A stretch of 64,000 nucleotides of DNA from Planctomycetota bacterium (GCA_013285505.1 CP053450.1:3022796-3086795), one strand, 5' to 3'; positions 9,451 through 19,421 are shown, counted from the stretch's first letter. Translations and numbers: made by a program. Notes: generated by a model not told the origin, from the sequence alone.

Positions 9451-9502
9451 TCCGCAGCAGAGCCTGCCCTCGCCTTCCCACGGTCGGCAAGCACCGGTTC
9501 GC

Positions 9503-9508
9503 TACGAT
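9503..9508 (+). promoter_or_regulatory. -10-like TACGAT, 6 nt before dihydroorotase ATG
   Basis: TACGAT, GGCGAT, ATG (9515). It supports that start although the frame there breaks within the next 20 bases. Confidence 0.5.
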
Positions 9509-9514
9509 GGCGAT

Positions 9515-10874
9515 ATGCCCAGCACACCCCCACCGATCCGGACACAGCCAGCCTGCGCATTGCCAACGGCCGGGTGATCGACCCGGCCTGCGGCACCGAC
9601 AAGATCGCGGACATCACGATCCGCGGCGGGCGCATCGAGAGCATCGACGCCCCGGGGGCATCGAGCGGATCCGCCGACCGGGTGATCGATGCCACCGGGA
9701 AGATCGTGTGCCCCGGCCTGATCGACCCCCACGTGCACCTGCGCGAGCCGGGACAGGAGCACAAGGAAACGATCGAGTCCGGCAGCCGCGCGGCCGTAGC
9801 CGGGGGTTTCACCACCGTCTGCTGCATGCCCAACACCACCCCGGCGATGGACTCCCCGGAAATCGTGCGGTTCATCGCCGACCGGGCCGAAGCCGAAGCC
9901 TCCTGCCGCGTCTTCGCCGTCGCCGCAGCGACCCGCGGGCGGCAGGGCGTCGAGCCGACGGAACTCCGGCTGCTGGCAAAGGCCGGAGCGGTCGGATTCA
10001 GCGACGACGGCGACGTGGTCGCCTCGGCGGGGGTCATGCTCCGGCTCATGCGCGAGATCGCCCCGACCGGCCTCTGCTTCATGCAGCACTGCCAGGAGCC
10101 GACGCTCACGCGGGGTGCCTCGATGCACGCCGGCGAGGTGAGCACAAGGCTCGGGCTCGTGGGCTGGCCGCGGGTGGCCGAGGAACTCATCATCGAACGC
10201 GACGTGCGGCTGGTGGCGGAGTCGGGGTGCCGCTACCACGTGCAGCACCTCTCCAGCGGCGGCAGCGTCGAGATCATCCGGCGCGCGCGCCGCCGGCCTC
10301 CCCGTCACCGCCGAGGCCAGCCCCCACCACCTGCTCCTGACCGATCGGGCGTGCGACGGATTCAACACGCTGGCCAAGATGAACCCCCCGCTGCGCGAGC
10401 AGCAGGACATCGACGCGATCCGCGCCGGCATCGCCGACGGCACGATCACCGTGCTCGCGACCGACCACGCGCCGCACACCACCGACGAGAAGGCCCGCCC
10501 CTTCGAGGATGCCCCGTTCGGCATCGTCGGGCTCGAGACCGCGCTGCCGCTGTACGCCGAGGCGCTGGTCCACTCGGGCGTCATCGGCTGGCCCCGCATG
10601 CTGGCGATGCTGACCATCGAGCCCGCACGCCTCTGCAACCTCGACCGGCAGCACCGCGGCACGGACGGCCTCGGTGAGCTGTTCGCCGGCGGGCCGGGTG
10701 ATGTCACGATCATCGACCCCGAGACCGAATGGACGATCTCGTCCGACGACCTCGCGGGCAAGAGCCGCCAACTCACCGTTCCTCGGGCGCCCCGTGCGGG
10801 GCCGTGCGGTGGCGACCATCGTCGGCGGCCGCGTCGCGATGGAGCTCGGAGCGCAGACCGCCTCGACGCGGTAA
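9515..10874 (+). CDS. pyrC: Dihydroorotase, class I (three frame breaks)
   Basis: Third step of de novo pyrimidine synthesis, cyclising carbamoyl aspartate. Metal-binding DPHVHLREPGQ and the late TDHAPHT motif are intact, as are GGFTTVCCMPNT and VQHLSSGGSVE. Three frame changes: in the C5 run near 9527-9531 (a sixth C gives MPSTPPTDPDTASLRIANGR), in the GC-dinucleotide repeat near 10279-10293 (then AAGLPVTAEASPHH), and near 10768 (removing one C gives KSRNSPFLGR). The last block ends VATIVGGRVAMELG, stop at 10872-10874. All breaks are in runs or repeats and the residues on both sides fit the family, so sequencing error is more likely than a pseudogene. Confidence 0.85.
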
Positions 10875-10929
10875 CCACAGCGCTACACCCTCACGGCATG
10901 GCGGGCACACGGCGCCGGCGCGGGTGGAC

Positions 10930-11964
10930 TCACCGCGGGCAGGCCGCCCAGAGGTCGAGATAGCAGATCACATCCTGCGAGGTGCAGCGGTCGTTCCCGG
11001 TGCAGTCGGACCCGAACGCACAGGTCCGCCACGCGTTGAGGAACGCCACGAAGTCGCGGCTGTCCACGATGTCGTCTCGGTTGAAGTCTGCGCGGTGCCA
11101 GAGGTCCGCGTCTCGCTCGCCCCAGAACTGCAACATGCCACCGAGCGGGTCGGGGCAGGTGCCGAAGGAATAGGTGTAGCACTCCATCTGCGGATCGTGG
11201 AATCCGTCGGGCGGATTGTCGTCGTCCATCTGCCCGCTCCCCTGCGATCCGACACGTTCCTCGTCTGTGCCCCAGAGCATGGTCTGCGCGCACGACGCGA
11301 GTGCCTCGCCGTCGTCGGTCAGGAACGCGACGATGTGGGAGCCGTGCCCGTCGGGAGGGAGCTCCCACCGACCCAGCGACGAGATGTCCAACGACGCGTA
11401 GTAGTACCCGCCAGCGTTGCACCGCAGTTCACCGAAATCGAATATCCAGCCGGGATAGTCGTGCGAGTCGGGCTCGCACTCGTTGGGATCTGAGGTCTGT
11501 GTAAAGACAGCAATAACACACTGTTCTTCGGCGTGCCCGGCGCACGTCCACTGCCAGCCAACGTCCGCTCGCCAGGCCCCCGCCGACAGGATCGTGTCGT
11601 CGGCGAGCGTCATGTCATTGGTATAGAACGGGCTGCAATACGCGCTCCCGAAAGACCAGCGGGTGGAGCCCATGTTGCACCCGCTGAGGTCATCCGGCAC
11701 GGCGTTGGCATCAGCATCCCCGTAGCAGTCGTAGACGCGGTAGTCGCGGCACAGATCGTGCTGACCCCGCGGCCCCTCATACGGCATCCAGTCGCCCACG
11801 CGCTCGATCGAACCGTGCAGCATCACCACCGGGGCAACCCGAATCGGCTGCGCTTCGGTCCTGATCTCGAGCCTTTGCAGGGTGGGCCGTTCGACCTGAC
11901 CGCTGGCCGATCCAGCAAGACCGATCACCGCCACCGCACCGATCGTGCCGCACATGTTGCGCAT
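10930..11964 (-). CDS. Secreted protein with C-terminal dockerin-like EF-hand pair
   Basis: 344-residue protein of unknown function. Start at 11964 (MRNMCGTIGAVAVIG...) gives a good signal peptide ending near ASGQ and has AAGAAGGGG upstream as Shine-Dalgarno. The middle is Cys-rich and matches no family I can name (LCRDYRVYDCYGDADANAV, WQWTCAGHAEEQC). The tail has ADFNRDDIVDSRDFVAFLNA and RCTSQDVICYLDLW, the doubled Ca-binding type found on many secreted Phycisphaerae proteins. Unlike the other three in this window it ends AACPR rather than Gly-Cys. Convergent with dihydroorotase. Confidence 0.8.
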   Translation of the reverse strand: MRNMCGTIGAVAVIGLAGSASGQVERPTLQRLEIRTEAQPIRVAPVVMLHGSIERVGDWMPYEGPRGQHDLCRDYRVYDCYGDADANAVPDDLSGCNMGSTRWSFGSAYCSPFYTNDMTLADDTILSAGAWRADVGWQWTCAGHAEEQCVIAVFTQTSDPNECEPDSHDYPGWIFDFGELRCNAGGYYYASLDISSLGRWELPPDGHGSHIVAFLTDDGEALASCAQTMLWGTDEERVGSQGSGQMDDDNPPDGFHDPQMECYTYSFGTCPDPLGGMLQFWGERDADLWHRADFNRDDIVDSRDFVAFLNAWRTCAFGSDCTGNDRCTSQDVICYLDLWAACPR

Positions 11965-12337
11965 GACTGTCGCCCCTTCTTCAGATGTACTCAACCGTTC
12001 AACGGCCGCGAGTGCGGACGTCTATGTCCCGAATGTCCTTACCCGCCTTCACAGAGAAGACGGTCCTCTTTCCCGCGCCTGGACCTGAGGGCACCGCCGG
12101 AGCAGCCTGTCCCCCGCTATCCGCGACCGCCACTCGAGCAGCCCCTCAGGCCCTTCGCGCAGGTGGGTCATCCTCCGACGGCATGCCGCGGGAGGCCGGC
12201 GAGAGGATCGCCGGGCGGATGAGGAGTCCGCATCGCTTCATACCTGTATCGGGCCGATCAAGTTGCGGGAATATGACGAAAGTTCCCGAAGATTTTGCAA
12301 CTCACTGTATTTGCACAGCTTACGAAAGCTAAGTGGC
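11965..12337. other. Intergenic region between dockerin protein and sulfatase
   Basis: No gene recognised. The part near 12240-12335 is AT-richer and lies downstream of the minus-strand sulfatase; it holds CGGGAA(12266-12271)/TTCCCG(12283-12288) and AGCTT-ACGA-AAGCT (12317-12330), weak hairpins that could end sulfatase transcription. The 11965-12000 end carries the ribosome binding region of the dockerin protein. Confidence 0.4.
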
Positions 12338-13870
12338 TTACTCGTCCAGCGCTTTGATCGGGAACAACCCGTTCGGCGTGCGCTCATCCGCGAGAATGCG
12401 GCGGGCGGAGGCCGCCTGCTCCGGGTGGTCCGCGGCGATGTTGCTCGTCTCTCCCGGGTCTGCCAGCAGGTCGTAGAGCTCAAACCGGTCCGGGTTGTTC
12501 CGCAGCGCCGGCCGTATCGCCTTCCAGCGACCGCCCTCGCCGAAGATGAGGGCCTGCTGCTGGCCACCCTCCGGAAACTCCCAGTACAGGAATTCGTGCG
12601 GGACCTGTTGCAGCCCGCCGGTCAGGGTCGGGAGCAGGCTGATGCCGTCGAGCCCGGTGGGCGGCTCGGCGCCGATCGCCCCGGCGAGGGTGGGGAGCCA
12701 GTCCGGGTGGTAGCTGACGGTATCGCTCCGGCTCGCGGCGGCGACGCGCCCGGGCCAGCGCACGATCGTCGGCACCCGGATGCCCCCCTCCCAGAGTTGT
12801 CCCTTGTGCCCGCGGAGGTCGCCGTGGGAGTTGAAGAACTCGCGGTCCACCCCGCCCACGTAGCTGGCCCCGTTGTCGCTGGTGAACACCACGATCGTGT
12901 TGTCCGACATCCCTAATTCGTCGAGCAAGTCGAGGATCCGCCCCACGTTGTGATCCATGTAGGAGATCATCGCGGCGTAGGCCGCGCGGGGTCGCGGGTG
13001 GGGCAGATAGCCCCTGTTGCCGAGATAGTGGGACTCGTCCCAGTCGCTGGGGTAGGTGTCCACCCACTCCTGCGGCACCTGCAGCGCGAGGTGCGGGATC
13101 ACCGTGGGGTAATAGACAAACTGGGGGGTGACGGGGTGTTGCTCGTGCTGCGCGCGCATCCAGCCGAGCAGCTCGGTGATGATCTCCTCGGGGGCGTAGT
13201 CGCCCCCGGCGAACCGCTCGGCGTACGCGGCGTCGGTCTCGAGCGGCTCGGCGACCTTCTGGTGGGCGCTGAAATACCGGTTGTTGTGCAGCACATCGAC
13301 ATCGTGGTTGCGCCAGAGGTGCGTCGGGTAGTAGTTGTGGGCGACGCGCTGGCAGAGGTAGCCGTAGTAGTGGTCAAAGCCCTGGAAACAGGGGTGCCCG
13401 TCGCTGCCCGGCCCGCCGAGCCCCCACTTGCCGAAGGCCCCGGTCGCGTAGCCGCGGGACTTGAAGACCTCGGCGATGGTGACCTCGTCGGCGGGCAGGG
13501 GGTGCTGACCCTCCGGGGCCTCGGGCCCCCAGCCGCCGCCCTCCCGGTTGCCGCGGATGGGCGAGTGGCCGGCGTGCCTGCCGGTCATGAGGATGGCCCG
13601 TGTCGGGGCGCAGACAGCCGAGCCGGCATAGTGGCGGGTCAGGGTCATGCCCTCGGTGGCGAGGCGGTCGAGGTTGGGGGTCCGGATCTTCTGCTGGCCG
13701 AAGGCCCCGATCTCGCGGTAGCCCAGGTCGTCGGCCATGATGAAGACGACGTTGGGTGGCGGACCGCCCTCGCGGGCCCCTGCTGCGGGCTGGCTGCCAA
13801 CTTGCCCGAAAGCGGGTGAGCACAGGAACAGAACCACCGGGATGATGAGTACGTGTCGGAGAGCGTGCAT
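12338..13870 (-). CDS. Secreted formylglycine-dependent sulfatase
   Basis: 510 residues with a signal peptide (MHALRHVLIIPVVLFLCSPAFG). Metal-binding Asp47-Asp48 in FIMADDLGYR; the C-x-P-x-R signature is Cys87-Ala-Pro-Thr-Arg91, where Cys is converted to formylglycine. Further landmarks: AFGKWGLGG, HPHLA-type VIPHLALQ, FTSDNGASY, WEGGIRVPTI. It probably removes sulfate esters from polysaccharides in the periplasm or outside, a common planctomycete trait; the exact substrate is not predictable. TAGCAT ends 6 nt before the ATG. Full length, no breaks. Confidence 0.94.
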   Translation of the reverse strand: MHALRHVLIIPVVLFLCSPAFGQVGSQPAAGAREGGPPPNVVFIMADDLGYREIGAFGQQKIRTPNLDRLATEGMTLTRHYAGSAVCAPTRAILMTGRHAGHSPIRGNREGGGWGPEAPEGQHPLPADEVTIAEVFKSRGYATGAFGKWGLGGPGSDGHPCFQGFDHYYGYLCQRVAHNYYPTHLWRNHDVDVLHNNRYFSAHQKVAEPLETDAAYAERFAGGDYAPEEIITELLGWMRAQHEQHPVTPQFVYYPTVIPHLALQVPQEWVDTYPSDWDESHYLGNRGYLPHPRPRAAYAAMISYMDHNVGRILDLLDELGMSDNTIVVFTSDNGASYVGGVDREFFNSHGDLRGHKGQLWEGGIRVPTIVRWPGRVAAASRSDTVSYHPDWLPTLAGAIGAEPPTGLDGISLLPTLTGGLQQVPHEFLYWEFPEGGQQQALIFGEGGRWKAIRPALRNNPDRFELYDLLADPGETSNIAADHPEQAASARRILADERTPNGLFPIKALDE

Positions 13871-13876
13871 CGGTGC

Positions 13877-13882
13877 ATGCTA
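13877..13882 (-). promoter_or_regulatory. -10-like TAGCAT, 6 nt before sulfatase start
   Basis: Minus-strand TAGCAT, GCACCG, ATG (13870). Confidence 0.5.
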
Positions 13883-13906
13883 CCCCGAGGCCCGGAGAGG
13901 TGTCTG

Positions 13907-14916
13907 ATGCCAACAACGCGACCGGAACTCCCCCGACCGGCGGCCGGGGGCCCCACGACGCGGGCCGGGGATGCCCACGCGCTGCAGTGCATGCAGGTGT
14001 GGGGCGACAACCGGGCGGCCGACAGCGGGGTCGTGATGCCGGGGCTGGACGCCTGGGTACACAGCCGCCCCGCTGGCACGGCCGACGCCGGGGGGGGACG
14101 TGCACTACGTCTCGAGCTGTGCGACGGGCCGCATCGTGCGGCTGCTGGTGGCCGATGTGTCCGGGCACGGCGATTCGGTCGCGGAGGTCGCGGGCAAACT
14201 GCGCGCGCTGATGCGCCGGCACATGAACCAGGCCGACCAGCGCAAGCTGCTGACGCAGATCAACCGCGAGTTCCTCGGGCTGAGCCGGCTGGGGCAGTTC
14301 GCGACCGCCGTGGTGATCAGCTGCTGGACACCGACGGGGGCGCTGACGGTCTCGATCGCGGGCCATCCGAGCCCGCTGCGGTTCCGCGCCGAGACGGGCG
14401 AGTGGGAGCCGCTCTTCGCGGCCGGCGAGCACGCCAATCTTCCGCTCGGCGTGGACGATGCTGCCGATTTCCAGCAGGTGCGGGTCAGGCTCGAGCCCGA
14501 CGAGATGCTGCTGGCCTTCAGCGACGGGCTGATCGAGTCGCGCGACACCGAGGGCCGGATGCTCGGGCAGCGGGGCGTGATCGAGATGCTGAATCAGCTG
14601 CGCGCGCGGGCGCACCGTCGCCCCCACACAGCCGGCGGCCGAGGACGCCGACGGCCCGGACAGTCTGGTCCCGGAGCTGATCGCCCGTGTCGAGGCCCGG
14701 CGGGGCGGGGGCGCCGAGCGAGGACGACACGACGGCGATGCTCATCCGCCCCAACGAGCTGCGGCCGAAGGCGTCGCTGCTGGGCGGTCTCGGGGCTGGG
14801 GTCCGGCTGGCCCGGGGGTGCTGGGCTCGGTCGGGCGGCCGGGGGAGGCGCCGGTGCCGGAGGTGAACGCGACGAACATGCTCGGGGCGTTCAGCGACCG
14901 GTTCAATCGGCCGTGA
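13907..14916 (+). CDS. SpoIIE-type PP2C serine phosphatase (four frame breaks)
   Basis: Metal-dependent phosphatase domain: DVHYVSSCATGRIVRLLVAD, then DVSGHG (metal Asp), TQINREF, FATAVV, IAGHPSPLRF, PLGVDD, DEMLLAFSDGLIESRD. The N-terminus (MPTTRPELPRPAAGG...) starts at 13907. Frame changes: one extra G in the G8 run 14090-14097; near 14608-14613 (GGGCGC, then RTVAPTQPAAED); near 14707-14714 (GGGGGCGCC, then APSEDDTTAML); and a missing G near 14814-14818 (then RGVLGSVGRPGE). It ends FSDRFNRP, stop 14914-14916. Such phosphatases usually act on anti-sigma-factor antagonists, but none is encoded nearby. Divergent from the sulfatase. Confidence 0.8.
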
Positions 14917-14937
14917 TCCGCGCAGCGGTCGCTCCCC

Positions 14938-14943
14938 TACGAT
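14938..14943 (+). promoter_or_regulatory. -10-like TACGAT, 6 nt before GmhA-like start
   Basis: TACGAT, CGCCGC, ATG (14950). Confidence 0.5.
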
Positions 14944-14949
14944 CGCCGC

Positions 14950-15567
14950 ATGAGCCGCCACCCGTCCAGCCCCCGCACTCCCCCAACCACCCCCAACGCC
15001 CCCACCGCCCGCACCGCTCTGTCGAACGCCCGCACCGCCTTGGACGCCCTGCTGGCCGACGACGCGGCGGTCGAGCGGATTGAGCGGGTCGCCGGGGCGA
15101 TGGCCTCGTGCTTCCGGGCGGGGGGCAAAGTGCTCGCCTGCGGCAACGGGGGGCTCGGCGTGCGACGCGATGCACTTCTGCGAGGAGCTGACCGGGCGGT
15201 TCCGCGAGGACCGCGACCCGCTGCCGGCGGTCGCGTGCGTGGATGTCGGCCACATCACGTGCACGGCCAACGACTACGGGTACGACGCGGTCTTTGAGCC
15301 GCTGGGTGAGGGCCCTAGCCAAGCCGGGGGACGTGGTCTTCCTGCTCTCGACCAGCGGCAACTCGGCGAGCGTGGTGCGTGCGGCGCGCGGCCAAGGAGA
15401 TCGGGTGCGTGCGGGTCGCGATGCTCGGCAAGGACGGGGGGCAACTCGGCGGTGTTTGCGAGCATGAGTGGATCGTGCCGGGGGCGACGGCGGATCGGAT
15501 TCAGGAGTTGCACATGCTGATGCTGCACACGGTGATTGAGTGTGTGGAGGGTGAGCTGGCGGGGTGA
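14950..15567 (+). CDS. gmhA: SIS-domain phosphoheptose isomerase, GmhA-like (three frame breaks)
   Basis: Converts sedoheptulose 7-phosphate to heptose 7-phosphate for ADP-heptose. Pieces in order: [27 protein letters not shown] (zinc His and Glu); [34 protein letters not shown] with [37 protein letters not shown] (Gln and His near the C-terminus). The frame changes near 15147-15152 (G6 should be G5), near 15296 and near 15385. The N-terminal 25 residues are Pro/Thr-rich and longer than usual. The joined protein covers the whole family, so errors are likelier than loss. Gene symbol by homology. Confidence 0.82.
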
Positions 15568-15597
15568 GGCTGCGGAACCGCGGACCGACCGCGAGCG

Positions 15598-16089
15598 CTA
15601 ACCAAAGAACATCTGGATCAGCACGACCAAGTACGCCAGAACGAACACCGTCATGGGTCCGCCGACCACGAGGAGCAAGACGATTAGGCCCGCGGTCTTG
15701 ATTCCGAACCGGCGACGCTTTGGATGCGGCGAGTATGCGAGCAGCAACTGCCGAAACCCACACTCCGGGCATTTGGCGAACGCGTCCTGAATCACCAGAC
15801 CATCGAGCGGGTACTCGCACCTGGTACACCGCAGCCGCGCGGGCGCGTCGCCCGCGCCGAGCGCCCGGGCCTCGTCCGGACCCGCGGGTTCAACGCGTGA
15901 AGCGCTTTCGTCGACACGGTAGCCCTGCCGCTGCATTTGACCAACCGCTTCCGCAAGCGACGGGGCGGTCACGCGGCGGTCACGCCATTCCATCGACCCC
16001 GGCACACGGCATCGCAGCAGCCACGCCGGGTGCCCCGACGGCGGCGCCGTCTCGTTTGGTGTTGCCTCGGTGGGGTCAGTCTCGGTCAT
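15598..16089 (-). CDS. Zinc-ribbon membrane protein (paralogue A)
   Basis: 163 residues, function unknown. The N-terminal domain (HPAWLLRCRVPGSMEWRDRR...) is shared with the protein at 17828-18316. A zinc ribbon follows: Cys88, Cys91, Cys107, Cys110 (RCTRCEYPLDGL, KCPECG). The C-terminus has one or two membrane segments (about residues 131-160). The C-x2-C-x-Y-x-L-x-G-L ... C-P-E-C-G ribbon is common in planctomycete membrane proteins. TACGAT ends 9 nt before the ATG. Confidence 0.75.
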   Translation of the reverse strand: MTETDPTEATPNETAPPSGHPAWLLRCRVPGSMEWRDRRVTAPSLAEAVGQMQRQGYRVDESASRVEPAGPDEARALGAGDAPARLRCTRCEYPLDGLVIQDAFAKCPECGFRQLLLAYSPHPKRRRFGIKTAGLIVLLLVVGGPMTVFVLAYLVVLIQMFFG

Positions 16090-16098
16090 GCGTGCTGC

Positions 16099-16104
16099 AT
16101 CGTA
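16099..16104 (-). promoter_or_regulatory. -10-like TACGAT, 9 nt before paralogue A start
   Basis: Minus-strand TACGAT then 9 nt then ATG; the same 9-nt spacing occurs at the other two zinc-ribbon genes. Confidence 0.4.
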
Positions 16105-16137
16105 CGGGTTGATCTCGGCGAGTGGCAGAGCCGCCGG

Positions 16138-17758
16138 TCACCACGACGTGCTCCACCCCAGCGGGTGCGCGGGGACGGGCACCTCCAGCGGCTCGGGGCC
16201 CTTGTGCGTGCGGCCGTCGGGGAGTTCGAGGGTGTCGAAGACGAGGAGGAGCTGGTCGGGGTTGCTTGGGGTGAGGTGCTGGCTCTCGACCTCGACGTCG
16301 ATGCTGGGCGGGTGGCGGCCGTCGGGGCTGTTCCCACGTCCGGGGAAACCTCGACGCCCGTCCCGACCCCTGACCCACCGCTTCGAGAGCATGCCGTCGT
16401 CGTCGATCACCACCTGGAACGCACCGAGCGTCTCGCGCTCGCCGTTCTGTCTCACCGCGACCAGCTCACCGGTCGCTCGGAACGGCCCGGGCGGCAACGC
16501 GAGATCGATCGTCATCCCATGGTACTCGTATCCGATCCCGCCCGACCCGCTGCCGTTCCTCTGAGCCGGGAGCACGCGGCCCTCAAGCCACTCGCCAATG
16601 GGCTGCTCCGCGGCGGGCACGGGCGCGGTGTCCTCGCGCACCTCGATCGTCAGCGTGCCTTCGAATGCGAGTGTGTTGGGGTAGGCCGCCCCGGCCATGC
16701 GACCAAATCCTGACAGGTCTCCATCGCCCTCTTCTACCATGAGCACCGTGATGCCGATCTCGTACCGGCCTGGCTCGCTCGGCGTCCGCAGAATCGCGCG
16801 CGGGCGACGAAAGTTCCCCGGCAGCCCGCTGCTGGAACCCCGCAACCGGTCTGGCCAGGAGTTGGCGTGCAGCCCCCTGCGGCCCAACCAGTTGCTCGAG
16901 CCGATATCGGAAATCCCCTCAATGCCCTCCGGCACATTGAACACTTCCATGTGCATGGCATCCCACAGACGCAGACCACGGTCCAGGTACCGCACCCCAA
17001 AGACGAATTCTTCGCCGGGCGCAAGCGGGCCATCGCCGAGCCTCCACAATCGGGGCGTGGCGACGATGCGGAGCAATTCAATCCACTCTGCCTCGCTCAG
17101 GATCGAGTCGTTGTGCAACGCGACGAGCGCATCACCCCACTGAAATCGCCAAGCCGCCTCAACATTGGCCGCGCGAGAAAGCAGCGCCCTCGCCAAGGCA
17201 CGACGCGCGCCAATCGGCACCACCGGCTGGATCGCTGTCTGTTGCACCACCAACGCGTATCCGTCGGAGACAGTCGTCTGCGGATCACGCAGCCCATCGA
17301 CAAGCGAGTCGCCCAACCGCTGAAGCTGCGCAGGATCGGTCAGCGTTCCCACAGCCATCCGGCGGCCGAGCTCCCATAGCATCTCCTCCGCGAACGGCCT
17401 CTCCCCCTCCCCGACCGCGTATCCAATCATCCACCCCGAGGGCAGCGACGCGATCACCGACGCCGTGCTGAGCTTGCCCTGCACGCCGAACCACCCCAGC
17501 GTTGCGCAGAGCCGCCAGCCCCGCGAGGCCGAATCCGAGCCGCCGGGGCCGCCGCCGGCGTGCGCCGAGGACGGTTGCCGCGGGCTCGGTGATGTCCGCC
17601 CCGCACTCCGGGCACCGGGGCTGCTCTTCGGCGAGTCCGGACAGATCAAACGCGCACGCCTTGCAGTGCGGGGATTCGCCGACACGGCGGCCGCGCCAGC
17701 CGGTTGTCACCAGCAGCACACTGAGCACCAGCAGAATCAGGAAGGCGAGGAATCCCAT
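16138..17758 (-). CDS. Large zinc-ribbon membrane protein (frame break)
   Basis: About 539 residues, function unknown. Order: TM1 (MGFLAFLILLVLSVLLVTTG), zinc ribbon Cys32/35/49/52 (HCKACAFDLSGL, RCPECGADI), Arg-rich linker, TM2 (LGFGLAGLAAL...), then a long extracytoplasmic part without a family I recognise. The frame changes near 17508-17530: upstream reads ...GLAGLAAL, downstream CATLGWFGVQGKLS; one extra base explains it. The late part contains FVFGVRYLDRGLRLWDAM and RYEIGITVLMVEEG, beta-rich in appearance. It sits between the two paralogous zinc-ribbon genes in the same direction. Confidence 0.7.
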
Positions 17759-17767
17759 GGCCGAGGC

Positions 17768-17773
17768 ATACTA
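17768..17773 (-). promoter_or_regulatory. -10-like TAGTAT, 9 nt before large zinc-ribbon gene
   Basis: Minus-strand TAGTAT, 9 nt, ATG (17758). Confidence 0.4.
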
Positions 17774-17827
17774 CCCGAACGTGCCTGCGAATCGCCGGCG
17801 AACCCGTCGTCTCCCGGCACCGGGCAC

Positions 17828-18316
17828 TTAGAACGAGAGCAACACGGCGCTCAGAAACATGAGCAAGACGAACGCGCCGAGAAGCGCAAGCAGGCCCACC
17901 AACATCCGGACGACCAGCTTAACGATCGCCCCCGGCCGCCTGCCCCGTGCCTGCTCGGCTGCATCGACCCCGGTCTCGGGCCGGTACGCGAGCAGTACCT
18001 GGCCGTTGCCGCACTCAGGGCACTCGATCACGGCGTCGATCACCGTGAGGCCGTTGAGCTCGTAGCCGCACCGCACGCATTTGAGGGGGCCGGGCACCAT
18101 CGGTATCGAGTCGAGGTCGTCCGGCAGGGCGTCGACAACCCGTGACCCCGCTGTATCGACCGCGAAGCCCTGCCGCCGCAGGATCGCTTCGGCCTGGAGC
18201 ACCGATCGGGCCGACACCCGGCGGTCCACCCATTCGACCGACCCGGGGACCTGCGTGCGGAGCACCCATGTCGGGTGGCTCGATGGCCGCTGTTGCTGTG
18301 CTTCCGGTTCGCCCAT
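17828..18316 (-). CDS. Zinc-ribbon membrane protein (paralogue B)
   Basis: 162 residues, function unknown. Clear paralogue of 15598-16089: HPTWVLRTQVPGSVEWVDRR aligns with that protein without gaps at the N-terminus, followed by R-x-Q-G-F/Y and a ribbon with Cys80, Cys83, Cys99, Cys102 (KCVRCGYELNGL, ECPECG). C-terminal membrane segments at about residues 131-161. TACGCT ends 9 nt before the ATG. The first 130 residues are presumably cytoplasmic, tail-anchored to the membrane (inference). Confidence 0.75.
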   Translation of the reverse strand: MGEPEAQQQRPSSHPTWVLRTQVPGSVEWVDRRVSARSVLQAEAILRRQGFAVDTAGSRVVDALPDDLDSIPMVPGPLKCVRCGYELNGLTVIDAVIECPECGNGQVLLAYRPETGVDAAEQARGRRPGAIVKLVVRMLVGLLALLGAFVLLMFLSAVLLSF

Positions 18317-18325
18317 AGCGATCTC

Positions 18326-18331
18326 AGCGTA
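18326..18331 (-). promoter_or_regulatory. -10-like TACGCT, 9 nt before paralogue B start
   Basis: Minus-strand TACGCT, 9 nt, ATG (18316). Confidence 0.4.
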
Positions 18332-18334
18332 CCG

Positions 18335-19400
18335 TCATCGTGAGGCGCGGAGCCGGCGTGCCCCAACCACCACGCGTTCCCAATCGAACGCCGGCCCGGG
18401 GTCGAGTTTGTTCTGCTGGACGTGGTAGTGGCCGAGGAGGCCGTGGTGGTGGGCGAACTGGTCGGGGGTGAGGGCGTGGTCGATGGGCCGGCCGGCGGCG
18501 TCGCGGGGGTAGTCGCAGCGGAGCTCGGGGAAGACGGTGCAGAGGGTGGCGGTGAGGCGGATGAGCGAGTCGTACTGGGCGTCGGTGAGGTCGAACTGGG
18601 TGAGGGTCTGGCCCTGGATGGTTCCGGTGATCGGGAGCGGGCGCGAGGGGCGGGGATATGTCAAGAGGTAGTCGGGCGTGCGGTAGCCGCCGTCGCCGAG
18701 CCAGCCGGGGAGGGTGAGGAAGTAGCCGGATTTGTCGCGGGCGTAGAAGCCCGCGAGTGGTGAGGACTCGATCTGCGGCGTGGTGATGTGGTGCGGGTCG
18801 GGCGCGGGGATGGCGTCGGTGGCGAACGCGTCGAGCGGGTAGGCCCCGATGTTGGCGATCTCGATGCCGATGGAGCGGTCGTTGGCGATGGTGGCGTGCC
18901 AGGCCTTCTCTTTGAGGTCGAGGGTCTGGTAGATGGTGCCGTCGAGGTCGAGCAGGAAGTGGGAGGAGAGGCCGCGGAGGTCGTGGAGAATCTTGAAGCA
19001 CTGGCGGCTGGTGCCCGCGGCGTCGTAGTGGATGACGAACTGGTCTATGTGGCGCTGGAGGTCGGTGAGGCTGTTGGGGTCGCCGGGCGTGTTGCGGGAG
19101 GAGTAGCGGTTGGGCGTCCGGGGGGCCGGAATCGGGCGACCAGGCGGCCTCGCCGGGGCGGGCGAAGCGTTTGTCGGTGCGGTAGGCGTCGTAGCCGCCC
19201 TCGTCGAGCCAGAGGACGACCGGCGCGCCGGTGTGGAAGAGGCGGCCGGCGATGACGATCTCGTCGCCGCGGCGGGCGAGTTCGCGGCCGGTGGTGGAGG
19301 GTCTGGGCGTGGAGGTGCAGGTGGGGAGGAGGACGAGGAGCAAGAGGGCGGGGGCGAGTAGTCGCCAGTCACGTGTGGATAGCGGAGAGGTGGCGGGCAT
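18335..19400 (-). CDS. N-acetylmuramoyl-L-alanine amidase lipoprotein (Amidase_2, frame break)
   Basis: Peptidoglycan amidase of the AmpD/PGRP fold. Start at 19400 (MPATSPLSTRDWRLL) is 6 nt after TATACA; the lipobox LLPTC follows. After a leader domain (GDEIVIAGRLFHTGAPVVLW) the frame changes in the C6 run near 19112-19117. The catalytic domain then reads FVIHYDAAGTSRQCF (zinc His), LSSHFLLDLDGTIYQ, KAWHATIANDRSIGIEI, and GLLGHYHVQQNKLDPGPAFD with the last His and Lys. An extra C in the run accounts for the break. Ends RRLRASR. Probably outer-membrane anchored and periplasmic. Confidence 0.83.
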
Positions 19401-19406
19401 ATGTGG

Positions 19407-19412
19407 TGTATA
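19407..19412 (-). promoter_or_regulatory. -10-like TATACA, 6 nt before amidase start
   Basis: Minus-strand TATACA, CCACAT, ATG (19400); decides the start over an in-frame ATG 18 nt upstream. Confidence 0.5.
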
Positions 19413-19421
19413 GCACAAGAC

